This document shows, piece after piece, positions 15,965 through 24,201 of a DNA stretch of 64,000 nt (positions within the stretch are counted from its first letter, which is position 1; the number at the start of each line of letters is the position of its first letter). Made by a program: the position numbers and the translations under genes. The notes beneath the pieces were generated by a model. That model ran no database searches. It saw only the letters and a list, made by a program, of their open reading frames with translations, and was not told the DNA's origin. The stretch is from NCBI GenBank assembly GCA_041684965.1, contig JAWLGR010000011.1, positions 62,001 through 126,000 on the forward strand, in the 5' to 3' direction. Source of the DNA: Mariniphaga sp041684965. GTDB lineage: Bacteria > Bacteroidota > Bacteroidia > Bacteroidales > Prolixibacteraceae.

Positions 15965-16372
15965 ATGGTTTATCTTTCATTTCATGAAATTTCTGAACGG
16001 CTGAAACAGATGTTATTGCCTGAGGTTGATCTTGTTATTGGGATTGGTTCCGGTGGTATTGTCCCTGCTGGTATTATTGCTTTCTATTTGAATGCTGAAC
16101 TTCAGGTAATGGAACTGAATTACCGTGATGAGCTGAATAAGCCCCGGTACGATGAACCCAAAGTATTACGAAAACCTGGAGGAGATCTTGCCGGTAAAAG
16201 AATTTTGCTGGTAGATGATGTGTCGGTATCAGGTAAAACAATGAATTCAGCTTTAGAGCAGCTTAGGGATTTGAATGTTAAGACCCTGACATTAAAAGGT
16301 AAGGCCGATTTTGTGCTTTTTCCTGAAATAAAGGATTGTGTGAAATGGCCATGGAAGCATGAACGCGATTAG
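15965..16372 (+). CDS. Phosphoribosyltransferase family protein
   Basis: A 135-residue type I phosphoribosyltransferase fold. The PRPP-binding loop ILLVDDVSVSGKT is at 80-92 and a GIGSGGIVPAG loop at 26-36. The acceptor base cannot be assigned; the closest patterns are xanthine/hypoxanthine-type or regulatory PRTases. The frame extends upstream to a TTG at 15896, but the ATG at 15965 fits the fold. A near-match -7 box, TAAATTTA, lies at 15952-15959, only five bases before the ATG, so the mRNA may have almost no leader. It follows the histidine kinase by 96 bp. Confidence 0.85.
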   Translation: MVYLSFHEISERLKQMLLPEVDLVIGIGSGGIVPAGIIAFYLNAELQVMELNYRDELNKPRYDEPKVLRKPGGDLAGKRILLVDDVSVSGKTMNSALEQLRDLNVKTLTLKGKADFVLFPEIKDCVKWPWKHERD

Positions 16373-16579
16373 TTTTTAATTTCAGTTAAGGTACCAGTAC
16401 AGTGTGTTAACTATTCCTTTGCAGGTTCCTGGATGTTTTTCTGCTTTTTTATATGAATGGAAAAGGTGTTATGATAAACTATGTAAGAATTGAAGATATC
16501 TGAAATATTTTTTTTATTTCTTATAAAATCAAATGCTTATCTTTTGTAACTTGTTGGATGAACAGAAAAACCTTTAGCA

Positions 16580-17167
16580 ATGACAAGTAGATTCTACCTT
16601 CTAATTATGGCACTCATTAGTTTTTTTATTAATTCCTGCGGGAGTAAAGCAGTTCAAGGCGGGTTGGATGATGAAACGTACAGCCATTATCTTGAACAAG
16701 GGGAAAAAATTTCCGGGCAGGCACAGTCTGCATTGCTTTCAAATGTTTCAGGAGCTATTAAAGAAGGAGGAAGTCTGTATGCAGTAGAATTTTGCCATCT
16801 GGAAGCATCGGGTATTACAGATAGCCTTAACAATGATTGCAATTGCGTTATTTCCCGTGTTTCAGAAAAAAACAGGAATCCCTCTAATTCACTGGAAACA
16901 GAAACTGAGAAGCAGCTGTGGAAATATTTTCTTTCTGTCCATGAAACACATATGATTCATGACACTTTGGTGGTGGAAGGACAAAAAGCAATTTATTACA
17001 AACCTATCCTGACTGCGATGCAGGCTTGTCTTCAGTGCCATGGACCTGTTAATCAGATTGAACCTGAAACTTTCAGTAAAATAAAAGAGCTTTATCCCAA
17101 AGATAGGGCCACAGGTTATAATTTGAATGAATTGAGAGGTTTATGGAAGATCGAATTTGAACTTTAA
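16580..17167 (+). CDS. DUF3365 (Tll0287-like) haem-binding lipoprotein
   Basis: A 195-residue exported lipoprotein. The signal peptide ends in the lipobox FINSC with Cys20 as the lipidation site. The rest is the Tll0287-like/DUF3365 domain, which includes one c-type haem motif CLQCH at 150-154 and the family ending YPKDRATGYNLNELRGLWKIEF. Members are thought to act as periplasmic haem-based redox or gas sensors, often fused to kinases; here the domain is alone. Extra cysteines occur at 72, 87 and 89. A TATCTTTTG promoter-like box lies at 16538-16546. The gene sits two genes after the orphan histidine kinase, which could be coincidence. Confidence 0.88.
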   Translation: MTSRFYLLIMALISFFINSCGSKAVQGGLDDETYSHYLEQGEKISGQAQSALLSNVSGAIKEGGSLYAVEFCHLEASGITDSLNNDCNCVISRVSEKNRNPSNSLETETEKQLWKYFLSVHETHMIHDTLVVEGQKAIYYKPILTAMQACLQCHGPVNQIEPETFSKIKELYPKDRATGYNLNELRGLWKIEFEL

Positions 17168-17244
17168 AATAAAACTTAATGACTTGATTTATAAAGGTAC
17201 AAATCGTGAATCAATGGGTCAATTCTAAACATTGCTGATAGGTT

Positions 17245-17661
17245 ATGGGACATACTTATACATACCGTTGTGGCCGTTGTAGTTACGAAACCCAATTTAT
17301 TGACGGGTATGGTTACCTGGTTCGCCCTCAATCTTTAGATGCTTATTTTAAAAGCAAAAAATTTCCTTTTCATTATAAAACACAACAGGTTTTAATTCAA
17401 CTTGCAAAAACTGAAGAAGGTTTAATGGTTGATGCAGGATTCAAAATTTTTAAATGCCCGCGCTGCCGGCTGCTTTATGGTAAGGTAGAGGTTAAAGTGT
17501 TACGCAATGGTGCAGTTCTGCACAAAAGTGAATTTCGTTGCCTTCAGTGCCGAACACGACTAAAACTGACCAATATCCACCGATTGAAAGGTGCGGTTTG
17601 CCCCTCCTGCAGGAGCGAATCGTTTCATATCGACAAGCGGCAGATGATTTTATGGCATTAA
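17245..17661 (+). CDS. Hypothetical zinc-ribbon protein
   Basis: A 138-residue soluble protein I cannot assign to a named family. It has four CxxC knuckles: C9/C12, C71/C74, C99/C102 and C119/C122, enough for two zinc ribbons. A basic region lies between them (RLKLTNIHRLKG). Such an arrangement suits an RNA- or protein-binding adaptor. The N-terminus MGHTYTYRCGRC resembles small zinc-binding domain proteins. It is 77 bp behind the haem lipoprotein on the same strand, with no terminator between them. Confidence 0.7.
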   Translation: MGHTYTYRCGRCSYETQFIDGYGYLVRPQSLDAYFKSKKFPFHYKTQQVLIQLAKTEEGLMVDAGFKIFKCPRCRLLYGKVEVKVLRNGAVLHKSEFRCLQCRTRLKLTNIHRLKGAVCPSCRSESFHIDKRQMILWH

Positions 17662-17896
17662 CTTAAAGATGTTCATCTTCTTTTCTTAGGTTGAAGCCGG
17701 ACTTAAATTTTCGAATTAAAATACATTCTGAAACACACATGTTATGCAAATATAAACACCGATGTACAAAACCTTTTAAAACCCATGAATTCTAACCGGT
17801 ATTGATGAAAAAAAAAATGGATAAAACAATCATCAAAGGATATCTTTCCGGGTATGAATTTTCAATGCTAGTTGGATTTATGATGGCTAAAACTGA

Positions 17897-19252
17897 TTAA
17901 AACAATAAACTGGCACCAAGAGTAAATACCAGCCCGCAGAACGCAATAATGGTTTCCATCACTGTCCAGCTTTGCAACGTTTGCTTTTCATTCATCCCCA
18001 GGTATTTTCCAACCAGCCAGAATCCGCTGTCGTTAACATGTGAAAGCAGGGTTGCACCTGATGCAATGGCTATTACCACCAATGCCCGTTGCGGGTCGTT
18101 GAGCCCGAATTCACTTATAATTGGGGCAATTATTCCGGCAGCGGTTATCATGGCTACTGTAGCCGAACCCTGGGTAACTCTCACAACGGCGGCAAGCATC
18201 CAGGCCAGCAGAATGGGCGGTAATGCTGAATTGGCCATTGATTCAGCCATTATCTGGCCAATTCCACTATCAACCAGTACCTGTTTTAATACACCACCTG
18301 CCCCGGTAATTAAAATGATTATTCCCGCCGGACCAAGCGCCTTTGTGCTCAAATCCAAAATTTTTTGCCTGCTCATCCCTCTTTTAATACCCAAAAACCA
18401 GGATGCCACCAGTGTGGCAATTATAAGTGCTGAGAATGGATGCCCTATAAACTCCAGCGTATCGGTAAAGATAGTTTTTGGAAAAATTCCTTTTGATACA
18501 GCCAGACCAGTGAAAGTGTTAACCAAAATCAACAGTAATGGTATAGAAATAATAATGGCAATCATCCTGAAGGGCGGGTAATCTGCTGGTTTAATTTCCA
18601 TTGCAGGTTTTTGGTATTCGAATGGGGGTTCCAGGTAAATCTTTTTAGATATATATTTACCCCATAAGGGTCCCGCAATAACTGCTGTGGGAAAACCCAG
18701 TATAATACCCAGCAATATTACCCACCCCAGTTGAGCATTAATTATATCGGCCACAGCTACAGGGCCTGGGGTGGGGGGTATAAAGCTGTGAGTAACTGCA
18801 AGACCTGCCAGCAGGGGTATGGCATAATACAGCAGCGAACGTTTTGTATCGCGTGAAAGAGCATAGATAATGGGCACCAGGATGATAAATCCAACATCCA
18901 AAAAAACAGGAATAGCAACAATGAAGCCGGTAATTACCATTGCCCAGGAGGCGTTGTCCCTGCCAAATTTCTTTATAAGGTAATGCGCCAGTGATTCTGC
19001 TCCGCCCGAACTTTCAAGCAGTTGCCCAAAAATGGCACCCAAACCGACCACCGTGGCTACGAACCCAAGTGTGCCTGCCATCCCTTCCTGTATGGCATCG
19101 GTCACCTCCTGAAGGGGCATGCCTGCAATGATGCCAACATAGATTGCAGTTAACAACAGGGAGATGAAAGCACTGATTTTAAGATATAGTACCATGAAGA
19201 GCAGCAATGCCACTGCTGAAATCACTATAAATACCAGAAATGGTGCTGACAT
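17897..19252 (-). CDS. GntP family gluconate/sugar acid:H+ symporter
   Basis: A 451-residue inner-membrane permease with 12 or more hydrophobic helices. Family signatures include GFVATVVGLGAIFGQLLE near residue 40-60, HSFIPPTPGPVAVAD near 155-170 and the C-terminal GSATVAMITAAGI and SHVNDSGFWLVGKY segments. GntP proteins import gluconate or related acids such as glycerate and fructuronate with protons. No sugar-acid kinase or dehydrogenase is adjacent, so the substrate is open. A near-match -7 box, TATCTTTA, is on the minus strand at 19277-19284. Confidence 0.93.
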   Translation of the reverse strand: MSAPFLVFIVISAVALLLFMVLYLKISAFISLLLTAIYVGIIAGMPLQEVTDAIQEGMAGTLGFVATVVGLGAIFGQLLESSGGAESLAHYLIKKFGRDNASWAMVITGFIVAIPVFLDVGFIILVPIIYALSRDTKRSLLYYAIPLLAGLAVTHSFIPPTPGPVAVADIINAQLGWVILLGIILGFPTAVIAGPLWGKYISKKIYLEPPFEYQKPAMEIKPADYPPFRMIAIIISIPLLLILVNTFTGLAVSKGIFPKTIFTDTLEFIGHPFSALIIATLVASWFLGIKRGMSRQKILDLSTKALGPAGIIILITGAGGVLKQVLVDSGIGQIMAESMANSALPPILLAWMLAAVVRVTQGSATVAMITAAGIIAPIISEFGLNDPQRALVVIAIASGATLLSHVNDSGFWLVGKYLGMNEKQTLQSWTVMETIIAFCGLVFTLGASLLF

Positions 19253-19711
19253 AATTGCCGGATTAGTTTTCAGGTATAAAGATAAAATTTACCTGCAGCT
19301 ATACAAACTTCAACATGTTGCTAATTCTCGAAACCGACATTCAAAGTAAATTCATTTTTCCATTTTTAAAGCGTAAAAACTCTTTTGGGCTGGAATTCAA
19401 ACCAGTCAAAGGCGGCAGAGGAATGGAGCCGCTGCATAAAACTTTTTTTAAAAACTCCGGATAAAAATCCTTTATATCCTGCCGGAAGATTCGCTTTTTC
19501 AAAATTTTTATTCATAGGCAAATCGTAAACCAGCAGGCATTCCAAAAAATGCTGTCGTAATTCAAGTAATTTAAAAATAGCTTCAGAAGAATATATTTCT
19601 ATAGGGTCTTTATAAAAGCAGAACAGGAGAGAAACCCGGTTGTTTCCCTCCTGTATATGTCGATTTTTAAAACGTTCTTGGCAGAATGAATAAAATTCTG
19701 AGCGATAGCCT
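19253..19711. other. Intergenic region with a start-less open frame
   Basis: The 459 bp between the permease and the GroES-like gene hold the permease promoter region (to about 19290) and, on the minus strand, a 120-codon open frame described separately. Nothing else was recognised. Confidence 0.4.
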
Positions 19712-19728
19712 TTAAATGGATTCGGTCT
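19366..19728 (-). pseudogene. Start-less open frame behind the GroES-like gene, possible gene remnant
   Basis: On the minus strand a frame is open for 120 codons, from a TAG at 19729-19731 to a TAA at 19366-19368. It overlaps the last five codons of the GroES-like gene in another frame. The translation looks protein-like, with hydrophobic blocks such as VSLLFCFYKDPIEIY and AIFKLLELRQHFLECLLVYD, and is not low-complexity. It has no ATG before position 19515, which would leave only 49 residues. It may be the 3' remnant of a gene that lost its 5' part, a non-ATG gene, or chance. I do not recognise a family. Confidence 0.3.
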
Positions 19729-19999
19729 CTACAACTTTAGACAGGATATCGGCATAAGGAACCAGTAAAAAGGTTTTCCCTTCGAAATCGATTTCCGTAC
19801 CTGAAAATTTCTTGTAGAGCACGTTGTCACCCGGTGCAATTTCTGCATTTTCGATGTTGCTGATGGCAACAACTTTTGCAACCGATTGCTGTTCTTTTGC
19901 AGAATCAGGAATAATAATCCCGGCAGCGGTTTTTTGTTCCGATGAATCTTCAGTCAGTTCCAGCAGAACATTTTGATTAATTGGCTGTAACTCTTTCAT
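19712..19999 (-). CDS. GroES-like co-chaperonin family protein
   Basis: A 95-residue chaperonin-10 fold protein. It keeps the opening pattern QPINQNVLLELTE, the mobile-loop region (SSEQKTAAGIIIPDSAKEQQ) and the GDNVLYKKFSGTEIDFEGKTFLLV strand region of GroES. It is more divergent than a housekeeping GroES and no groEL lies next to it. The gene instead follows a thioredoxin lipoprotein gene by 29 bp in what looks like a redox/stress operon. It could be a second, specialised co-chaperonin or the main one at a separate locus. Confidence 0.85.
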   Translation of the reverse strand: MKELQPINQNVLLELTEDSSEQKTAAGIIIPDSAKEQQSVAKVVAISNIENAEIAPGDNVLYKKFSGTEIDFEGKTFLLVPYADILSKVVETESI

Positions 20000-20028
20000 T
20001 TTTTCATTCTTTAATTAAACGTTAAACA

Positions 20029-20550
20029 CTAATTTGAAGTTAATAAATACTTGTTTATATTATCTTTGAACATCTTTTTCGTGTCCTCTTTGGTGCGTGC
20101 AATACCAGACATCATAACCGGTTTCCCTTGTGTAGGTATATAAAGAAACGCCGGAATTCCCTGTATTCCAAATACTGCTGCCAGTTCCTTTTCTACTTCG
20201 GTATCTATTTTGTAAACATAGATATCGCTGGCAAATTCATTTGATATTTCATCGAGTATAGGCGAAGCGATTTTGCACGGGCCACACCAATCAGCATAAA
20301 AATCAATTAATGCAGGTTTATCTCCTTTATATTTCCACTCTTGCGGGGAATTTTCATAATCCCATACTTTATCAAGGAAAACCGTTTTTGTCAGATTGAT
20401 AGAGCCTCCATCAACTGAAATGTTTTCAGCGATGGCATGAGAAGTTGCCGGAGCCTCTGCTGAGTTTTTGTTGTCGTTATTTTTTTCCTGCCCGGCACAA
20501 CTTTGAAAAATCAAAACTGCTAAAACCAATACGATTGCAAACTTTTTCAT
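20029..20550 (-). CDS. Thioredoxin-fold lipoprotein
   Basis: A 173-residue exported lipoprotein. The signal peptide ends in the lipobox FQSC (Cys18), and a linker of about 40 residues leads to a thioredoxin domain with the active site WCGPCK (C89, C92) and the cis-proline segment GIPAF. Family members reduce disulfides in envelope proteins. It is placed between a thioredoxin-glutaredoxin fusion (12 bp upstream) and a GroES-like gene (29 bp downstream), so the three probably form one transcript for thiol redox homeostasis. Confidence 0.93.
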   Translation of the reverse strand: MKKFAIVLVLAVLIFQSCAGQEKNNDNKNSAEAPATSHAIAENISVDGGSINLTKTVFLDKVWDYENSPQEWKYKGDKPALIDFYADWCGPCKIASPILDEISNEFASDIYVYKIDTEVEKELAAVFGIQGIPAFLYIPTQGKPVMMSGIARTKEDTKKMFKDNINKYLLTSN

Positions 20551-20562
20551 TTTTATTTAATT

Positions 20563-21144
20563 TTAATTTATTCCAAGTAATGTATTTATTTTTGTTTTGT
20601 CAAATCCTACAATAATCTCTCCGTTTATGTCGGTTTGCGGTACGCCTTTCTGACCGCTGCGCCGGACCATTTCTTCTGCTGCTTTTTGATCCCTTGAAAC
20701 ATCCACTTCACGGAACTGGATTCCATTTTCTTTGAAATGCCTCTTTATGGTATTGCACCAGGTACAGGTTGGAGTAGTATATACTGTTACATTTTTTTGA
20801 AGTTTTTTTTCTCCATTCGAAGGAAGAACAACTGACGATCTGTCGAAAATGACAGTAAACTGCTCCGGTTTATGACATCCTTTCACGATGTTGTGAAGCT
20901 GTCCGTTTTCAAAATGCAATAAGGCTGGTACACTTGTTATACCATATTCAGGGTGAATATCCCTGACACTGCTGACATCCGCTATGCAAAGAACGTTTTT
21001 TTCTCCGGCTTTTTTCCCGGCTTTTTGAAAATTCTCAAGAGCGCAATCGCTTTGCGAAGAACCTTGCTTGTATAACAACAACCAAACACTTACGTTCGGC
21101 GTAGCAGTAACTTTCAATTCACCTAATGATCCTATACTTTTCAT
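20563..21144 (-). CDS. Thioredoxin-like/glutaredoxin fusion protein
   Basis: A 193-residue cytosolic protein with two redox folds. Residues 1-105 look like a thioredoxin domain with a cis-proline (TSVP) but a degenerate active site, SQSDC, with only Cys34. Residues 118-193 form a glutaredoxin/NrdH-type domain with active site CTWC (127-130) and the GVPQTDINGEIIVGFD segment. The second domain should be redox-active; the first may bind a partner or act by its single cysteine. It leads a three-gene operon with the thioredoxin lipoprotein and GroES-like gene. AT-rich inverted and direct repeats lie just upstream. Confidence 0.88.
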   Translation of the reverse strand: MKSIGSLGELKVTATPNVSVWLLLYKQGSSQSDCALENFQKAGKKAGEKNVLCIADVSSVRDIHPEYGITSVPALLHFENGQLHNIVKGCHKPEQFTVIFDRSSVVLPSNGEKKLQKNVTVYTTPTCTWCNTIKRHFKENGIQFREVDVSRDQKAAEEMVRRSGQKGVPQTDINGEIIVGFDKTKINTLLGIN

Positions 21145-21148
21145 ACCT

Positions 21149-21252
21149 CCATTTTACATTTTACCAGAGATTCTATTTAAAATATCAAAAATATACAAAT
21201 ATTTAGATATATGAAAATTTTGATATCAATCTTCATGCCATTTTACATTTTA
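21149..21252. repeat. Pair of 15-bp direct repeats flanking an AT-rich inverted repeat
   Basis: CCATTTTACATTTTA occurs at 21149-21163 and again at 21238-21252. Between them, at 21184-21226, the ends read ATATCAAAA and TTTTGATAT, forming a nine-base inverted repeat around an AT-rich core. The block fills the gap between the divergent redox operon and the NigD-like gene. It may be an operator region for one or both. Confidence 0.4.
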
Positions 21253-21355
21253 ATTTCTGCCTATAAATAAACAACGAAAAAATTTAAAAAAAATCAATCG
21301 CTGAACGCAACCCGGATTGCTCTTACTCAATCTTTGATTTATATAACTTAAATTG

Positions 21356-21361
21356 AAGGAG
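21356..21361 (+). promoter_or_regulatory. Shine-Dalgarno site AAGGAG before the NigD-like gene
   Basis: AAGGAG lies eight bases before the ATG at 21370. This is strong for a phylum that often does without such sites, and it fixes the start codon at the signal peptide. Confidence 0.5.
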
Positions 21362-21369
21362 AATTTACT

Positions 21370-22101
21370 ATGAAGAAGAATGTTTTAATTATTCTGTTAG
21401 GGTTAATTTTTATAGTTAGCGGATGTCTTAAAGATGAGGACGGTTATTCATTGAATAAAGCCTGGGTTGGTTTTGGAATGGTAGAACAGTTAGGTTCAGA
21501 CCCTGTTGAATACCGGATTGTGATGGATAACGGTGCTGTACTTGTACCTGTTGCATGGGGATATCACCGGCCATGGTACTATATGGGGACAAACGATCCT
21601 GATTCTCGTTTAAAAACCGGACACCGTGTGTTAATTAATTACACGATTCTTGGAGACGATGGTAATAACGGGGATGAAATAGGGGAATATTATGTAAGGG
21701 TCAACTCGGTAAAAAAGATATTGCTGAAGGGAATACTTGATATTACGGAGGAAAACCAGGACAGCATTGGCAATGATCCGTTAATAGTTAAAGAAACCTG
21801 GCGTACAGGCAATTTGTTAAATTTTGAAATCAGGTACTGGGGCCGTTACGAGGTTCATTACATCAATCTGGTAAAACAGCCGGGAGATCTTTCTGCTGTT
21901 GAACAGCCCATTGAACTTGAACTCAGGCACAATGCCAACGGCGACTTGGAGGATATTCCATTTACAGCCTTTGTATCGTTTAATCTCGATGAATTGCAGA
22001 TTCCCGGGCTCGATTCAGTGCAATTCAGGGTTATTGCCACAGATTACGAAGGCAAGCCATATGAATATACTGGTACATATAGTTATGGAGGTACAGATTA
22101 A
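21370..22101 (+). CDS. NigD-like lipoprotein
   Basis: A 243-residue exported lipoprotein. The signal peptide ends at the lipobox IVSGC (Cys19). The body matches the two-domain NigD-like pattern of Bacteroidota: an N-terminal OB-like domain (SLNKAWVGFGMVEQ... through LKTGHRVLINYTILGD) and a C-terminal beta-sandwich. NigD was named from a bacteriocin-linked gene cluster, but most members have no known role. It is a single-gene unit: a strong Shine-Dalgarno site precedes it and a clear hairpin terminator follows at 22125-22156. Confidence 0.85.
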   Translation: MKKNVLIILLGLIFIVSGCLKDEDGYSLNKAWVGFGMVEQLGSDPVEYRIVMDNGAVLVPVAWGYHRPWYYMGTNDPDSRLKTGHRVLINYTILGDDGNNGDEIGEYYVRVNSVKKILLKGILDITEENQDSIGNDPLIVKETWRTGNLLNFEIRYWGRYEVHYINLVKQPGDLSAVEQPIELELRHNANGDLEDIPFTAFVSFNLDELQIPGLDSVQFRVIATDYEGKPYEYTGTYSYGGTD

Positions 22102-22124
22102 CTGGAGTGAATGAATAAATTTTT

Positions 22125-22156
22125 AAGGCGTCTTAATTTTAAGACGCTTTTTTTTG
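22125..22156 (+). terminator. Rho-independent terminator after the NigD-like gene
   Basis: GCGTCTTA and TAAGACGC form an eight-base stem with a short AT loop (22128-22147), followed by a run of T. It ends the NigD-like transcript 25 bp behind the stop codon. Confidence 0.85.
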
Positions 22157-22214
22157 CATTCAAAAGCAGGTTTCCCAAAAATGAATTATCTTGCTGTATT
22201 ACCAATGCAAGAAA

Positions 22215-24188
22215 ATGGAACTGACAATCTTACGTGATATAGTTATAATTTTCGCCCTTTCAACTTTTGTTAACCTGCTTTTTACGCGGATAAAGATACC
22301 CTCTGTTGTTGGATACCTGATAACCGGAATGATAGCAGGTCCATACTTGCTGGGCTTAATGACGGATGTAGAAAATATTGAGGCGCTGGCTGAGGTAGGT
22401 GTAATTTTCCTTTTGTTTACGTTGGGTATAGAATTATCTTTAAAACAACTGGTTAAAATCAGAAAAACAGTTTTTTTAGGTGGGATTTCACAGGTAGGGA
22501 TTACTGCTGCCGTTTTTTATTTTTTATCCATGGTATATGGTATGGAATGGAAAAGCAGCCTGCTTATTGGATTTATGATAGCAATAAGTAGTACTACCCT
22601 GATATTAAAAGTACTGCAGGAACGTTCAGAAGTTACTTCAAATTATGGGCAATCGGTATTAGGGATTTCTATTTTTCAGGATCTGCTTCTGGTACCATTG
22701 TTGCTTTTGGCAAACATGTTGGGTAACCCCGGTGGTGATATCGGGAGCGAAATGTTTATTTTGCTTGTAAAAGCCACTGGAATAATATCTTTTGTATATG
22801 TAGGGAACCGCTGGCTGTTCCCAAAAATTTTACACGCAGTAGCACTGACCAAAAACCAGGAATTATTTATAATGACAGTGATGCTGATGTGTTTTGGGGT
22901 AGCATTGTTAACCTATGCACTCGGAATGTCGCTTGCTTTCGGTGCCTTTTTGGCAGGGTTGATGATATCAGACTCTGAATACAGTCATAATACATTCGGC
23001 AATTTCATTCCTTTTAAAGACGTGTTTGTAAGTTTCTTTTTTGTTTCGATAGGAATGCTACTGAATCTTAATTTTGTTGCCGATAATTTGCTTCTTGTTG
23101 CAGGAAGTGTTTTATTGGTTTTGTTTCTCAAGGGGCTCATTGCTTCAGCTGTCGGTTTTATTCTCGGCCATACATTTCGTGGAATTTTAATTATAGGATT
23201 TGCATTGGGGCAGGTAGGAGAGTTCTCATTTATTCTGGGGAAAGCGGGCTATGATTTTGGTATATTATCTACTACAGAGTATCAGCTTTTTTTGGCGATT
23301 ACAGTCATCACCATGGGTATGATGCCCTTACTGATGAAAATTTCTATTCCCCTGGCAAATTGGTTTCTTAAGTTTCCATTGCCCGATTTTCTGGTTAAAG
23401 GTATATTCCCCCTGAAAGAAGTTGTCATTCCTGAATTTAAAAACCACCTGATAATTATTGGAAAGGATTCAAGTGCCCTCAAGCTTTCGTTAATGGCAAA
23501 ACATTACGGATTGCAACATGTTTCAATTGTTTTTGACCCCGCTATTGCCAGGGAAAAACTGAATGCAGGCGATTCAGTTGTTTATGGAGATGCTGTGAAT
23601 GAACCAATTTTATATAAAGCCCATGTAGATACGGCTGACATTGTGGTCGTGTCAATTGGCGACATTATTCCGTCTTTGGCAATTATTGAAAAGGTGAAAA
23701 AAATCAACAATCGTGCATTTATCATTATCAGGGTGCGCAATGTTGATAATATTCATCAATATTATCATTTGGGAGCAAATCAGGTATTTCCTGAAAAATT
23801 TGAAATTGCTGTTGATTTTTTCCACCGGGTATTAATGCGTAGACTTTATCCGCAAAAGGAAATTAACCGCATGCTTGCTCATATCCGCAGCATGAATCTC
23901 GGTGAATTTTCAGATAAAGACATGGTAAATCAACCTTCTATTCTGGATGAAATGAAAAATGTGAATATATCTGCATTATCGGTTGATGAGAAATCATTTG
24001 TAGAAGGTAAAACTCTTGGTGAGACTGACCTGAGAAGAAAAACAGGTGTGAATGTGCTAGCGGTTAAAAGAGGGGATGAGGTGATTGAACATCCAACTAT
24101 CAGAACAAAATTTCTTGCCGGTGATGTAGTATATGTTTTGGGAGACCCTGAGCAGGTTAATCTCGCTGCCGAATTATTTTCTGCTTAA
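22215..24188 (+). CDS. CPA2-family monovalent cation:proton antiporter with RCK domains (KefB/YbaL type)
   Basis: A 657-residue membrane antiporter. Residues 1 to about 390 form some 12 hydrophobic helices of the Na+/H+ exchanger fold, including GVIFLLFTLGIELSLKQL and FGAFLAGLMISDSEYSH. A TrkA-N-like Rossmann domain follows (about 405-520; the nucleotide loop reads IIGKDSSALKLS, so the usual GxGxxG is not evident), and then a TrkA-C domain at about 570-657. Such proteins exchange K+ or Na+ for H+ and respond to nucleotide or redox ligands. The ATG at 22215 is preferred to a TTG at 22191. It converges with the DUF2851 gene 13 bp away. Confidence 0.93.
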   Translation: MELTILRDIVIIFALSTFVNLLFTRIKIPSVVGYLITGMIAGPYLLGLMTDVENIEALAEVGVIFLLFTLGIELSLKQLVKIRKTVFLGGISQVGITAAVFYFLSMVYGMEWKSSLLIGFMIAISSTTLILKVLQERSEVTSNYGQSVLGISIFQDLLLVPLLLLANMLGNPGGDIGSEMFILLVKATGIISFVYVGNRWLFPKILHAVALTKNQELFIMTVMLMCFGVALLTYALGMSLAFGAFLAGLMISDSEYSHNTFGNFIPFKDVFVSFFFVSIGMLLNLNFVADNLLLVAGSVLLVLFLKGLIASAVGFILGHTFRGILIIGFALGQVGEFSFILGKAGYDFGILSTTEYQLFLAITVITMGMMPLLMKISIPLANWFLKFPLPDFLVKGIFPLKEVVIPEFKNHLIIIGKDSSALKLSLMAKHYGLQHVSIVFDPAIAREKLNAGDSVVYGDAVNEPILYKAHVDTADIVVVSIGDIIPSLAIIEKVKKINNRAFIIIRVRNVDNIHQYYHLGANQVFPEKFEIAVDFFHRVLMRRLYPQKEINRMLAHIRSMNLGEFSDKDMVNQPSILDEMKNVNISALSVDEKSFVEGKTLGETDLRRKTGVNVLAVKRGDEVIEHPTIRTKFLAGDVVYVLGDPEQVNLAAELFSA

Positions 24189-24201
24189 ATTCCATTCTGA
24201 G

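Noticed and set aside
17805..17900. 31-codon plus-strand small frame starting with a Lys run
   Set aside because: No ribosome-binding site or family; it overlaps the 3' end of the permease gene and may be chance.
17949..18581. 210-codon plus-strand frame inside the GntP permease gene
   Set aside because: Antisense shadow of a hydrophobic gene; the permease is certain in the other strand.
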